Shown one piece after another: positions 7,601 to 15,785 of a stretch of DNA of 64,000 nucleotides. The translations under genes were made by a program, and so were the position numbers. Within the stretch, counting starts at the first letter, position 1. Each line of letters opens with the position of its first letter. The stretch is from CBDCUI01 sp965223115 (GTDB lineage: Bacteria; Pseudomonadota; Gammaproteobacteria; UBA4575). Below the pieces are notes generated by a model. That model did no database searches, was not told where the DNA came from, and saw nothing but the letters and a program-made list of their open reading frames with translations. The DNA lies in the NCBI GenBank assembly GCA_965223115.1, contig OZ244982.1, forward strand, positions 2,356,001 to 2,420,000. The letters are read 5' to 3'.

Positions 7601-8986
7601 ATGTTTATTAAGAAACAAATAACCTTATTTATAATATTTTTAATACCTATTATGGCTAATGCTACCAATGGCTATTTTGCACATGGTACAGGTATCATAA
7701 ATCGTGCACTCGCAGGTGCAGGAGTGGCATTCCCACAAGATGCCATGGCAGGTGCAACTAATCCTGCAGGCATGGCCTTTGTTGGCAATCGATTTGATGT
7801 AGGTGCAGTATTATTTAAACCTGATCGAGACTATTCTACGGGCTTAAGCTTAGCCAATGGTAATGGGGGTGCTTTTACAGTAGGGCCGGATTCAGAAAAT
7901 AGTGGTGATGAAACCTTTTTGATTCCCAGCTTTGGTATTAATTACATGCTTACAGAAAATGATGCAATTGGTCTATCTGTATACGGCAATGGTGGCTTAA
8001 ATACTACTTACGGTGCTGGTAGTGCAACCTTCGACCCAGATGGTCCAGGTCCTGCGCCTGTTTCAACGATACCTGGTACGTTTGGAGGTGCCATTACAGG
8101 TGGTGGAGGGACCGCTGGTGTAGATCTTTTCCAAATCTTTTTCAATTTTTCTTATGCGCATAAATTTTCAGATAATTTCTCTGTGGGTATTAGCCCTATT
8201 TTTGCAATACAGGGTTTTCGCAATAATGGCTTAGATGCATTTGCTGGATTCACAAAGACTTTTGCAGAAAGTGGTGGCACGGTTATGCCGGATAACTTAA
8301 CCAGTAACGGTCAAAACTATTCATATGGTGGAGGTGTTCAAATCGGTGCCTTGGCAAAAGATGTAATCGGTACCGCTGACGTTGGTATTTCCTATCGTTC
8401 AAAAATGTACATGGATGAATTCGATGATTATTCTGATTTATTTGCAGAAGATGGCGATTTTGATGTTCCATCTACTTTATGGGCTGGTTTTGCGGTCGAC
8501 TTGACTGAGAAAGTAATTTTAATCGCTGATTATCAAAAGATTTGGTATGAAGACGTCGATTCAATTAGTAACGATATACAGAACTTATTCGCATGCCCCA
8601 CAGCTGGACTTGGAGGCAGTGATATTGAAAGTTGCTTGGGTGGTGATAATGGCGGTGGGTTTGGTTGGGAGAACATAGACATTATTAAAGTAGGTCTTCA
8701 ATGGCAGACCTCACCAGACGTCACCATGCGTTTTGGTTACAGCCATTCTGATAACCCCATTGACGATGATCAAGTATTATTCAATATACTGGCTCCTGGT
8801 GTGATTGAAGACCATATTACAATTGGTGCTACAGTTAAGACAAAAAAAATGGGTGAATTTAATTTTGAAGCAATGCATGCTTTACATAATTCTATAAAAG
8901 GACGTAATGCATTTGATCCTACTCAAGAAATTCGATTGAAGATGAGTCAGTTTGAAATGGGCTTTGGTTGGTCAGGAAAATTTTAA
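7601..8986 (+). CDS. FadL/OmpP1/TodX-family outer-membrane hydrophobic-compound channel
   Basis: 461 residues. A signal peptide is cut after MANA, giving a mature N terminus TNGYFAHGTG; the family's hallmark 'NPAGMAFVGNRFDVG' with alternating beta-strand residues follows, and the protein ends in an aromatic Phe (GFGWSGKF) as outer-membrane barrels do. FadL homologues let fatty acids, alkanes or aromatic hydrocarbons enter the membrane by lateral diffusion. In this neighbourhood it probably supplies the AlkB-type monooxygenase; that link is inferred, since the genes are 6 kb apart in separate units. The DUF302 gene follows by 28 bases. Confidence 0.9.
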   Translation: MFIKKQITLFIIFLIPIMANATNGYFAHGTGIINRALAGAGVAFPQDAMAGATNPAGMAFVGNRFDVGAVLFKPDRDYSTGLSLANGNGGAFTVGPDSENSGDETFLIPSFGINYMLTENDAIGLSVYGNGGLNTTYGAGSATFDPDGPGPAPVSTIPGTFGGAITGGGGTAGVDLFQIFFNFSYAHKFSDNFSVGISPIFAIQGFRNNGLDAFAGFTKTFAESGGTVMPDNLTSNGQNYSYGGGVQIGALAKDVIGTADVGISYRSKMYMDEFDDYSDLFAEDGDFDVPSTLWAGFAVDLTEKVILIADYQKIWYEDVDSISNDIQNLFACPTAGLGGSDIESCLGGDNGGGFGWENIDIIKVGLQWQTSPDVTMRFGYSHSDNPIDDDQVLFNILAPGVIEDHITIGATVKTKKMGEFNFEAMHALHNSIKGRNAFDPTQEIRLKMSQFEMGFGWSGKF

Positions 8987-9014
8987 ATAAAAGCTAAAAG
9001 ATAGCAGGTAATTT

Positions 9015-9398
9015 ATGTACTACATCGTTGAGACAAATAAACCATTTGAACAAGCCGCAACAGATTTAGAAACAGCAGTAAAAAATAACGGATTTGGAGT
9101 GTTGCATATACATGATATTGGTAAAACATTGCGTAGCAAAGGAGTTGATTTTGCGCAGGAGTGTAAAGTTTTTGAAGTGTGTAATCCAAAACAAGCCGCA
9201 AAAGTATTATCCACTGACATGCGTCTTAATATGGCATTGCCATGTAGAATTTCTGTTTTTACAGAAAATGATAAAACAAAAATTGGGTTGATACGGCCTG
9301 AACAAATACTTGCGTCACTGTCTCAAGATAAAGCGTTAAAAGAAACAGCAAAGGAAGTAGAAGAAATAACCATTCAAATGATTGACCAAGCAAAGTAG
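9015..9398 (+). CDS. DUF302 family protein
   Basis: 127 residues. The N-terminal 'YYIVETNKPFEQAATDLETAV' and the LRSKGVDF...VFEVCNPKQAAKVL region are typical of DUF302, a small alpha/beta domain whose function is unknown and which is often found near redox or metal-stress genes. One cysteine sits in the conserved VCNP turn and another in ALPCRISVF. It is probably co-transcribed with the FadL-type gene (28-base gap, AGCAGG before the ATG). Confidence 0.85.
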   Translation: MYYIVETNKPFEQAATDLETAVKNNGFGVLHIHDIGKTLRSKGVDFAQECKVFEVCNPKQAAKVLSTDMRLNMALPCRISVFTENDKTKIGLIRPEQILASLSQDKALKETAKEVEEITIQMIDQAK

Positions 9399-9551
9399 AT
9401 AGTATGTTTTTAGTAACCTTATGATTAAGGGGTTTTATATATTTTAATTTGCGACACATATAACAAAAACTTAGACCAGCAAAGGCTTTAATATCGACTA
9501 AAGATTTTTAATAACTTATGGATTAGTTATGTGGGATCTCAGGGAGGGTAG

Positions 9552-9770
9552 ATGCTAGAGAACCGTCAACAGTCGAATGTTAAGGGTGATACCTGCCAAG
9601 CAGATAACAAATGGAACTTAGTAAAACATTATCGAGCTGCGCATGATGGTAATGAATCACCTGCATATAAAAATATTTTAAAGCAAGCATCCATGATAGA
9701 AAACCAAGTATTAATTCGCAGCTACAATAAAAAAGGTTTTACTTACTGGGAAATTTGGGAATATAAGTAA
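9552..9770 (+). CDS. Small hypothetical protein
   Basis: 72 residues, hydrophilic, with no signal peptide or membrane segment. The start is well supported by GGGAGG seven to ten bases before the ATG. The C-terminal part (ENQVLIRSYNKKGFTYWEIWEYK) has a beta-hairpin-like pattern rich in aromatics. I do not recognise the family. It is followed by a run of stem-loops with no other gene. Confidence 0.5.
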   Translation: MLENRQQSNVKGDTCQADNKWNLVKHYRAAHDGNESPAYKNILKQASMIENQVLIRSYNKKGFTYWEIWEYK

Positions 9771-10113
9771 AGACTTCCACAAATCGTCATATTTAACTAT
9801 ATAATATGGCTTTCTTACGGGACTGACTCTCTGCAGCAGCAGTCCAAGGTGTTTAAAATAATATTATTTTTACTGATATCAGCATGCCCTCGCAGGGCGC
9901 AAACAACATTGGCATACATTTTTGCCATGTTTTTAGGCTTTTGCAATATTGCAAAAGCAACTATGTCTTTATGATAGTTGCTTCATACGCTGATAACTCG
10001 GTACTGAAATATCAATCCATTGTCTAATTTTATAGATTCACTTAATGTAGGCTTATATTTTAAAGATATTAGATATTCTGAATTTTATCACTATTATAAT
10101 TAAATATAATTAC
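9771..10113. other. Gene-free interval between convergent genes, holding a stem-loop array
   Basis: 343 bases without a supportable gene. The first half carries a TATAAT -10-like hexamer at 9800-9805 and then the consecutive stem-loops listed separately. The second half (about 9990-10113) is plain AT-rich sequence in which I see nothing. Confidence 0.6.
9812..9984 (+). ncRNA. Candidate structured RNA: five consecutive stem-loops
   Basis: Stem-loops in order: GGACTG/CAGTCC (9820-9825 with 9840-9845); GCCCT/AGGGC with a 3-base loop (9886-9898); TGGCA/TGCCA (9910-9927); a perfect 22-base palindrome GCTTTTGCAAT/ATTGCAAAAGC (9937-9958); and AGCAACTAT/ATAGTTGCT (9956-9964 with 9974-9982). The last two share three bases, so they compete. 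A TATAAT at 9800-9805 would start transcription just before the first hairpin; its -35 is poor. No RNA family is recognised, and the strand is a guess. Confidence 0.35.
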
Positions 10114-10389
10114 TTATTTTTCTTGGTTTTCAACCACGCGCTTACGTTCTTTATCAAATATTTCCTTAGCCTCTTCTTCTGTAAGATCATCGTTGTCAAT
10201 TTGTTTGCATAACTTTTTTCTTAGTTTATATAAACCAAGCATGTCAGGATTATCCACAGAACGTTCTGCAAGTTCTTCCCAGAAGGCATTAGCATCTTCG
10301 TTATGGCAGTTGTTTGATGCCTCTACACTTAGTGTAGCTAGGGCAATTAGTATAATGAAGATTATACGTGTAGAGTTTTTAATAATCAT
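10114..10389 (-). CDS. Small exported hypothetical protein
   Basis: 91 residues with an N-terminal signal peptide (hydrophobic stretch about 9-21, probable cleavage after VEA) and a highly charged mature part of about 65 residues containing two cysteines (SNNCHNED and KKLCKQ) that could form a disulfide. Rich in Glu, Asp and Lys, probably helical. No family recognised and no strong ribosome-binding site. Convergent with the preceding small gene. Confidence 0.55.
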   Translation of the reverse strand: MIIKNSTRIIFIILIALATLSVEASNNCHNEDANAFWEELAERSVDNPDMLGLYKLRKKLCKQIDNDDLTEEEAKEIFDKERKRVVENQEK

Positions 10390-10567
10390 TATTATAATAT
10401 TTTGAATTAGTTATATTTTTAAAATTTTAGTGTTTTGCGATGTAAAATATACATTATGCTGAAGGTATGAAGTCTATCGTGAACAATATTTCAATTCTAG
10501 TAATTCCAGAAAATATAACATCAACTTTGTTGATTAATAGAAGTAGTACTATTTTCTATTTACAAAT

Positions 10568-10903
10568 ATGAACACGATAATAAGTGATATTTTAACTATT
10601 GCTACATTGTTTTTTTATTTTTACTTTTTTTGGCCATTGGTAATATCTATTTATTTTTTTTGGAAAAATTATGTAGCTATTAATAAAAAGTTTTACTTTA
10701 TATTGCTTAGTATATTTGTTAACTATTTAATGTTTTTGGCTGGATATTTCATACTTACAGTTTGTAAGTTAAGACTAGAAGAATTCTTGCTTATGTACTT
10801 ATCGGTTAGCGGTATAATAATAGGCATTCTATGGGCCTCAATGGTCTACATATTTGTTTTAATTAGCCATGTGCTAATAACGCAACGCTTAGTTAAAACA
10901 TAA
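10568..10903 (+). CDS. Hypothetical membrane protein
   Basis: 111 residues with three predicted membrane helices (about 8-32, 42-65 and 76-100) and a short basic C-terminal tail. It is rich in Phe, Ile and Tyr and has no motif I recognise. The codon at 10568 is an ATG without a visible ribosome-binding site. Since the surrounding DNA is very AT-rich, a hydrophobic ORF could arise by chance, so this call is uncertain. Confidence 0.4.
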   Translation: MNTIISDILTIATLFFYFYFFWPLVISIYFFWKNYVAINKKFYFILLSIFVNYLMFLAGYFILTVCKLRLEEFLLMYLSVSGIIIGILWASMVYIFVLISHVLITQRLVKT

Positions 10904-11754
10904 GAGGTTTTATTGAATGGTACTAAACTATTAAATGACAACGGCTCATATGGATTATGAGCCGTTGATCCACGCGTGGGTGATGTGTGGATACATCGAC
11001 GGGAATAAATGTCGATGCTCATTTTAGTAGACCAGTTAGAAAGGAGAAAAATTACACTTAAGAATATATTACAATTTTAAATAATTGTTTATTCCCAGTA
11101 TTAAGCATGTGTGTTGTGATAAAAAAGTAATATTTAGTAGCTGTGGGATAAGTAAGAAAATGACACTAGAGAAAATTATTTTTGGGAGAGACAAAAAACC
11201 TCTCAAAATAACCTGAATAATTTTTATAATTGACTTAAATAGCTTTTTAAGTACATTGATTATAGCTAAGGCCTGTTCATATTTTTCTATAGTAATATGT
11301 TGCTAATGATGCGACAAGAGTATGGGTACTTGCATCAGATAGGTTTCAACTGTATGCAAAAAATAAATAATACAGATAATAAAAAACTTATTTAAGTACA
11401 GGCATTATAGATGTGGAGTTGAATTTTAAATTTGAAGTAACTAATTTTATTACATCTAAATTTTTTAACTACTTTTTTTAAGAAAGTCTAATTTTGATGA
11501 GAAAATAGCTAAAAAACTACTAAGTACGGTTGCCCTAACAAATATCACTTAATTTGTCTCGTATAACACCGCAAAATACTTATAGTATTAAAAAAATACT
11601 ACTACAGGTAATTTTATCTATATTAATTTTATAAATACTGCGATAGATAAGATAGCTTAAAAAAATATTAGCAATATTAAATATATTTAAAAATATAGTA
11701 TTAATTATAATTTTTTAACTAGCTTAATTTAATTATTTATTGTAGTTTTATTTA
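10904..11754. other. Long AT-rich gene-free stretch
   Basis: 851 bases with no ORF of useful length on either strand. It begins with the triple hairpin at 10939-11017. Beyond that there is only low-complexity AT-rich DNA with small incidental palindromes such as AATAC-TTATA-GTATT near 11575-11590. No tRNA, riboswitch or gene remnant could be recognised. The stretch ends directly at the pyrophosphatase start. Confidence 0.6.
10939..11017. repeat. Cluster of three adjacent hairpins
   Basis: A perfect 12-bp stem (CAACGGCTCATA with TATGAGCCGTTG, loop TGGAT, 10939-10967) is followed by ATCCAC...GTGGAT (10968-10992), which encloses the palindrome CCACGCGTGG, and then CATCGAC...GTCGATG (10994-11017). 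The G+C content is clearly higher than in the surroundings. It may terminate the upstream gene, but no T-run follows the strongest hairpin, so a stable small RNA or a small mobile palindromic unit are alternatives. Confidence 0.45.
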
Positions 11755-12369
11755 ATGACATTATCTTCATTTAATTATTGGCGGCCACATCCTTGGCATG
11801 GTATCGATGTCGGTGAAAATGCGCCTACAGTTGTTCATGCATATATCGAAATTACTTCTTCAGACTTAGTAAAATATGAAGTCGATAAAAACACTGGCTA
11901 TTTGCGAGTAGATCGTCCCCACCGTACTTCGTCTTTGCCACCGACTCTTTATGGTTTTATACCAAAAACATTTTGCGGTGAACGTGTTAGTAAACTTATG
12001 GACAATGCAAAATCAGGTGATCATGACCCCTTGGACATATGTGTCGTAAGTGAGCATCTTATATTACGCGCGGAAGTCTTACTTAATGCACGAGTCGTTG
12101 GAGGATTGCCAATGCTTGATGGTGGTGAAGCAGATGATAAAATAATCGCTGTACTTGAGAACGATAGGGTGTGGAGTGAAGTTCGAGAGATAGCAGAACT
12201 TCCGACCTCAATGATAGAGCGTCTACGCCATTATTTCGCTACGTATAAAGTACTGCCTGATGAAGATTCCTGTGTTTCTGTTGGTGAGCCTTATGGTTAT
12301 GATCATGCAGTTTCTGTAATAGAAGCTGCCATGGAAGACTATCAGGAAAAGTTCGAACAGCACGACTAA
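11755..12369 (+). CDS. ppa: Inorganic pyrophosphatase, family I
   Basis: 204 residues. Family I signature: EVDKNTGYLRVDRP, YGFIPKTFCG, the metal-binding GDHDPLDICV loop (usual form GDNDPLDV) and DGGEADDKIIAV with its two metal-binding aspartates. It hydrolyses pyrophosphate to phosphate in the cytoplasm with Mg2+. The protein is about 28 residues longer than E. coli Ppa, mainly from an N-terminal extension (NYWRPHPWHGIDVGE). It stands alone between long non-coding stretches; no ribosome-binding site is visible before the ATG. Confidence 0.93.
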   Translation: MTLSSFNYWRPHPWHGIDVGENAPTVVHAYIEITSSDLVKYEVDKNTGYLRVDRPHRTSSLPPTLYGFIPKTFCGERVSKLMDNAKSGDHDPLDICVVSEHLILRAEVLLNARVVGGLPMLDGGEADDKIIAVLENDRVWSEVREIAELPTSMIERLRHYFATYKVLPDEDSCVSVGEPYGYDHAVSVIEAAMEDYQEKFEQHD

Positions 12370-12591
12370 TTCTTGCGTTATATTTTTTAACACTCAAAGT
12401 TAGAGTGTAAAGCTAGACATAATCACTTTGACAAACCATTATTCAGTTATTTGTTGAATCATAATGCTTTGTTAAGTACATAGATCTGGCTCTAAAATGT
12501 CTTTCTATCTGAAAAGTACCCTACCCATAGTTGTTGTATTATTAAACTTAATCTATTGTGCCTTGAAATTAAGTCTGTTTAGGGAATTTCC

Positions 12592-13035
12592 ATGAGTAAA
12601 AAAGCCGAAATAATTGAAATTATTAATGCCGAGACTCGGGCGTTTGATACTAAAGACGTGGAATTATTTTTAAGCATACTACACCCAGATATGGTTTGGC
12701 CGTGGCCACCCAATGTAGCCTCACATGATCCTTTAGAATGGGTATTACCTTGGGGGCGATACAATAAAGAACGTTGGCAAGATTACCTACAAAAGTTTTT
12801 TAATAAATATGATTTAGTGCATAACATTAGAGATACTAAGAAAATTGAAATATCGAATGAAGAGGATGGTGCATTTGCTGTGGTTGATGTAAACACATTG
12901 TGGAAGTCTAGCAACGGGAGTGAATTACACTGGTATGGACGAGCGTGTAAAATTTATACAACACTTGACTCTAAATGGGTGATGATTTCTCAAATCGGAT
13001 TATTAGATTATTCAACCGAAGCGAATAAAAGTTAA
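12592..13035 (+). CDS. SnoaL/NTF2-like protein
   Basis: 147 residues with the NTF2-like cone fold pattern: an N-terminal helix (EIIEIINAETRAFDTKDVELFLSIL), a Trp/Pro-rich strand (MVWPWPP), and a C-terminal sheet (AVVDVNTLWKSSNGSELHWYGRACKIYT...KWVMISQIGLLDY). Members range from small-molecule isomerases to ligand-binding proteins; no catalytic residues can be assigned. AGGGA about seven bases before the ATG supports the start. Cytoplasmic and apparently monocistronic. Confidence 0.7.
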   Translation: MSKKAEIIEIINAETRAFDTKDVELFLSILHPDMVWPWPPNVASHDPLEWVLPWGRYNKERWQDYLQKFFNKYDLVHNIRDTKKIEISNEEDGAFAVVDVNTLWKSSNGSELHWYGRACKIYTTLDSKWVMISQIGLLDYSTEANKS

Positions 13036-13082
13036 AAAATTATTATACGATTATTTTTACTTGATTTTTTATAAAGCTATTT

Positions 13083-13148
13083 TGGTTTGAGAGCAGACAT
13101 AGATAGGAGTATCAGTGCTTGAAGAGAACAATGTCTGCTAACAAACCA
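13083..13148. repeat. Long imperfect inverted repeat (18-bp stem)
   Basis: Left arm TGGTTTG-AG-AGCAGACAT (13083-13100) pairs with right arm ATGTCTGCT-AA-CAAACCA (13131-13148): 7 bp, a 2x2 internal loop, then 9 bp, with a 30-base loop. It lies between the NTF2-like gene and the convergent dodecin gene. The absence of a T-run argues against a plain terminator. Candidate small RNA hairpin or miniature palindromic element. Confidence 0.5.
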
Positions 13149-13263
13149 GAACAAACATTAAAAATTAGTATTTCAATATTTTGCAGCCATGGGTTATTAA
13201 TTAAATACATTAATTTTTAAAACTGGATAAGAGTAGTTATAGATAACTTATTTTTTACAAAAA

Positions 13264-13473
13264 TTAATCCTCTATTTTAAATCCAATTTTAATGGTCACT
13301 TGCCATGATGTGACATCTCCATTTTCAACTAATCCACGCGTGTCGTGAATAAAAAACCAGTCCATATGCTTTATTGTTTGAGATGCTTTTTTAATTGCGC
13401 TACGAACTGCTTGGTCTGTTCCTTCCCTTGAGGTTCCTACTACCTCAATGTATTTATAAGTTGGGCCATCCAT
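13264..13473 (-). CDS. Dodecin (flavin-binding dodecamer)
   Basis: 69 residues, the normal dodecin length. Typical order: YKYIEVVGTSREGTDQAVRSAI, KHMDWFFIHDTRG with the tryptophan that stacks on flavin, and a final strand SWQVTIKIGFKIED. Dodecins assemble as hollow dodecamers that sequester flavin and protect cells from light-driven flavin chemistry. A strong GGAGGA ribosome-binding site stands before the ATG. Single gene. Confidence 0.93.
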   Translation of the reverse strand: MDGPTYKYIEVVGTSREGTDQAVRSAIKKASQTIKHMDWFFIHDTRGLVENGDVTSWQVTIKIGFKIED

Positions 13474-14196
13474 AATATTCCTCCATTTTTTATATTAATT
13501 TTCGGAAAAGATTATACGCTTATAAAACTGTTTAGTTAATTTACATGAGTTGAATTTATATAGGGGTTATTAATATAAAATTGTGTAATAAAAATTTAAC
13601 AACATAAAAAAATATTTGGTTCAAATCACATAAAAATTACTTTGCAATATAAATTAGTTTCTATAAGAAACTAAACCATACAGTGTTTCAAAAAGACATA
13701 AGGTTAATATGCATTTTCACTCATACTATATAAACATAAAGTTTCTATAGGAAACTAAGTATGCAGTGTTTCTAAAAGATATAAACTCTCTTAACATTTA
13801 AATCCTCAAATAGAAGTCCATAAAAAATAATTAAGTTATTAATATAGAAAATAAATAGGCTAAAACAGATTTGATCTATAAATTCAGCGTATGTCTTGCA
13901 ATATTTATATTAATTGCATAAGTATTTTTAGCTCGGTAAAGCGTATATTTTATGCTTTGAGAAATTAAACTTAGGCATATCTAAAGCCTAAATGCAGTCG
14001 TTGCCTGTGAAATGATGCCAATATTTTGGACAAATAGCTGCATAGCTTAAACCAACCCAAGCCTTTTAAATATTGCTTACTAAATTACTTATTTATTATT
14101 GATTCCGACCTGATTCGTCTTAATTTATGATTGCTTTCGGCTATAAAAAGACATTAACGCCATGGTACTCTTTAAGATATGACGCAAAGCGTTTTT
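13474..14196. other. Gene-free stretch with a duplicated palindromic element
   Basis: 723 AT-rich bases upstream of dodecin. They contain the two copies of a roughly 47-base element listed separately and, near 13972-13993, a short hairpin TTAGGC...GCCTAA. No gene or gene remnant is supportable. Dodecin's own promoter should lie in the first part. Confidence 0.6.
13654..13783. repeat. Two direct copies of a palindrome-plus-tail element, about 84 bp apart
   Basis: Copy 1 (13654-13700) has TTAGTTTC-TATAA-GAAACTAA, then ATACAGTGTTTCAAAAAG-ACATAA. Copy 2 (about 13739-13784) has AAGTTTC-TATAG-GAAACT, then ATGCAGTGTTTCTAAAAG-ATATAA. Each palindrome (AGTTTC-N5-GAAACT) looks like a dimeric repressor operator, and the shared tail shows that the whole unit was duplicated. 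The arms resemble operators of HxlR/DUF24-type redox regulators as I remember them, but no such gene is nearby. Confidence 0.6.
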
Positions 14197-14565
14197 TCAA
14201 TGTGGCTCTGGCCGACTGATAAGAAAAACCATAATTGAAATAAACAATACAGTTATCCCCATTATAAGCCATATGTTATCGATCCGTTGATACATGATTC
14301 CCCAGCTTAATGTAAGCAGTAGAAACACTATAACCTTACTTGAACGTGAAATTGCTCTTTGCTGCTCCCAGTCAATCAAGAGTTTTCCAAGGTGTGGGTG
14401 TGCATAGAGCCAATGATGTAAACGAGTTGACCCTTTTGCAGAAAACCAGGCCGCTAATAGTAAAAAGGGTACAGTTGGTAATCCAGGCAAAATTATTCCA
14501 ATTAGCCCGAGTGCTAAAAATAAGTAGGCTAATAATAAGGCAGCAAAGCGAGTCATGTTCAACAC
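14197..14565 (-). CDS. YbaN/DUF454 family inner-membrane protein
   Basis: 122 residues. The N-terminal helix with 'GLIGIILPGLPTVPFLLLAA' is the diagnostic DUF454 motif, followed by AAWFSAKGSTRLHHWLYAHPHLG and two more hydrophobic helices (about 77-93 and 97-115). E. coli YbaN is the best-known member; its role is not established. Apparently a short same-strand unit with the GGCT-like gene upstream (39-base gap). Confidence 0.9.
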   Translation of the reverse strand: MLNMTRFAALLLAYLFLALGLIGIILPGLPTVPFLLLAAWFSAKGSTRLHHWLYAHPHLGKLLIDWEQQRAISRSSKVIVFLLLTLSWGIMYQRIDNIWLIMGITVLFISIMVFLISRPEPH

Positions 14566-14604
14566 TTAAAATAAGTATCTGCTTTAGGTCGTAAGCAGAT
14601 ATAT

Positions 14605-15114
14605 TTACCATTTTAAACTATTTGCCAGTGTAACTAATTCCATATATTTTTCGTGCCGTTGCTTATTAAAATCTAAATCAGCATCAACACTACGAACACT
14701 GTTGATGTAGGTCATTGGCAACTCAAGGTTCTCGCATCCTACAATAACTAGTTCCTTATACCATGTGTAAGGTTTGAGTGAATCATCTATATATGAATCT
14801 TCAGCAATATATGTAAAACATTCCCCAAAACCAGCTATTTTAACCTCACAAACTTGGTAGCCATATCCAACTCCTTCCGCATCGTCCAAAAGTAATTTTT
14901 CATTTTCATTAATCTCATAGACGGCAACATAAACTTGTTGCTTATCGTTATCAATTATATTGCACTTAGCGGATCCATCTTTACTACGTTTATGAAATCG
15001 AAGTGCTTTTCCTTCAAAAATCCCTTTCCCTAACAATGTAGCTGAAGGAGTGCGTTTCGATAATCGAATTGGGTGAAGATTAGAGCCGTATGCTGCATAT
15101 TTTATTTTGTTCAT
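14605..15114 (-). CDS. Gamma-glutamylcyclotransferase-like protein (GGCT/AIG2 fold)
   Basis: 169 residues. The N-terminal YAAYGSNLHPIRLSKRTP is the hallmark substrate-binding loop of the GGCT-like fold, and DDAEGVGYGYQ holds the probable catalytic glutamate. Members cyclise gamma-glutamyl amines to 5-oxoproline or act on related adducts; the substrate cannot be predicted. Length and motif order fit bacterial members. It lies just upstream of the YbaN-like gene. Confidence 0.82.
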   Translation of the reverse strand: MNKIKYAAYGSNLHPIRLSKRTPSATLLGKGIFEGKALRFHKRSKDGSAKCNIIDNDKQQVYVAVYEINENEKLLLDDAEGVGYGYQVCEVKIAGFGECFTYIAEDSYIDDSLKPYTWYKELVIVGCENLELPMTYINSVRSVDADLDFNKQRHEKYMELVTLANSLKW

Positions 15115-15247
15115 TCAGCACTCTTTTAAAAAGTATACAAGGGATTGATTTACACTTTACTAAGAGTCAGATTTTGCAACATATGAATGTCTCTTTTGAG
15201 TCTATAACTATCCATTTAAATAATTTAACAAACTAATAAAGTTACAT

Positions 15248-15565
15248 TTAACCCTTATCCCATGTCACATACTCATCTTCTCTAATAGCAGCTTGAAGTA
15301 ATTCAATAAGTGGCATCGCTCTTGTGTGAAGACTTACATATTCTTCTTCGTTTTCATCATGATGGTTACTTTTAGACAGGTCTTCTGTTTGCTCAATTTC
15401 ATTTTTAAGTGCCTCTTGAAGATTTTGTAATGCAACAGGAACATCTTTTGCATTAATCGCACTTGGTATTGTTCCACTATGTCCCATATATTTAATTAAT
15501 GTTTTGGCAATATCTCCGAACATGATAATAGTTGGAGATGACTTTGATTGAAATTTAACAAGCAC
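15248..15565 (-). CDS. DUF1840 family protein
   Basis: 105 residues from a GTG at 15565, chosen because DUF1840 proteins begin MLVKFxSK; here MLVKFQSKSSPTIIMFGDIAK, then a Gly/Ser turn (MGHSG) and an acidic mid-region (HHDENEEEYVSL). A longer in-frame start (15622) would overlap the upstream membrane-protein gene. The start lies seven bases after that gene's stop, so the pair is a unit. Function unknown; common in beta- and gammaproteobacteria. Confidence 0.82.
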   Translation of the reverse strand: MLVKFQSKSSPTIIMFGDIAKTLIKYMGHSGTIPSAINAKDVPVALQNLQEALKNEIEQTEDLSKSNHHDENEEEYVSLHTRAMPLIELLQAAIREDEYVTWDKG

Positions 15566-15572
15566 TATAATT

Positions 15573-15785
15573 TCAACATTTTTCTGATTTGAAAAATGGC
15601 TGCTTCGGCCATAAGTGGTCATTTACTGTTTGCATAAAAATTAACACTGGTCTATTCACAAAGAATCCGACAATAGCTAGTGAAAGTGCAAACCAAAAAG
15701 GTAAATCAAATAGAAAATATGCGGCTACAGCAATTAAAAGTACGCCGGCAGATAACACTATTATTAACACTAAATTTGATCTCAT
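15573..15785 (-). CDS. Small two-helix membrane protein
   Basis: 70 residues with two helices (about 5-26 and 29-49) and a basic C-terminal tail (VNDHLWPKQPFFKSEKC). The ATG at 15785 is taken as start; a GTG two codons upstream is possible. It precedes the DUF1840 gene by seven bases. No recognised function. Confidence 0.65.
   Translation of the reverse strand: MRSNLVLIIVLSAGVLLIAVAAYFLFDLPFWFALSLAIVGFFVNRPVLIFMQTVNDHLWPKQPFFKSEKC

Noticed and set aside
12391..12410. Terminator after pyrophosphatase (CACTC...GAGTG hairpin)
   Set aside because: The stem is only six bases and no T-run follows on the plus strand.
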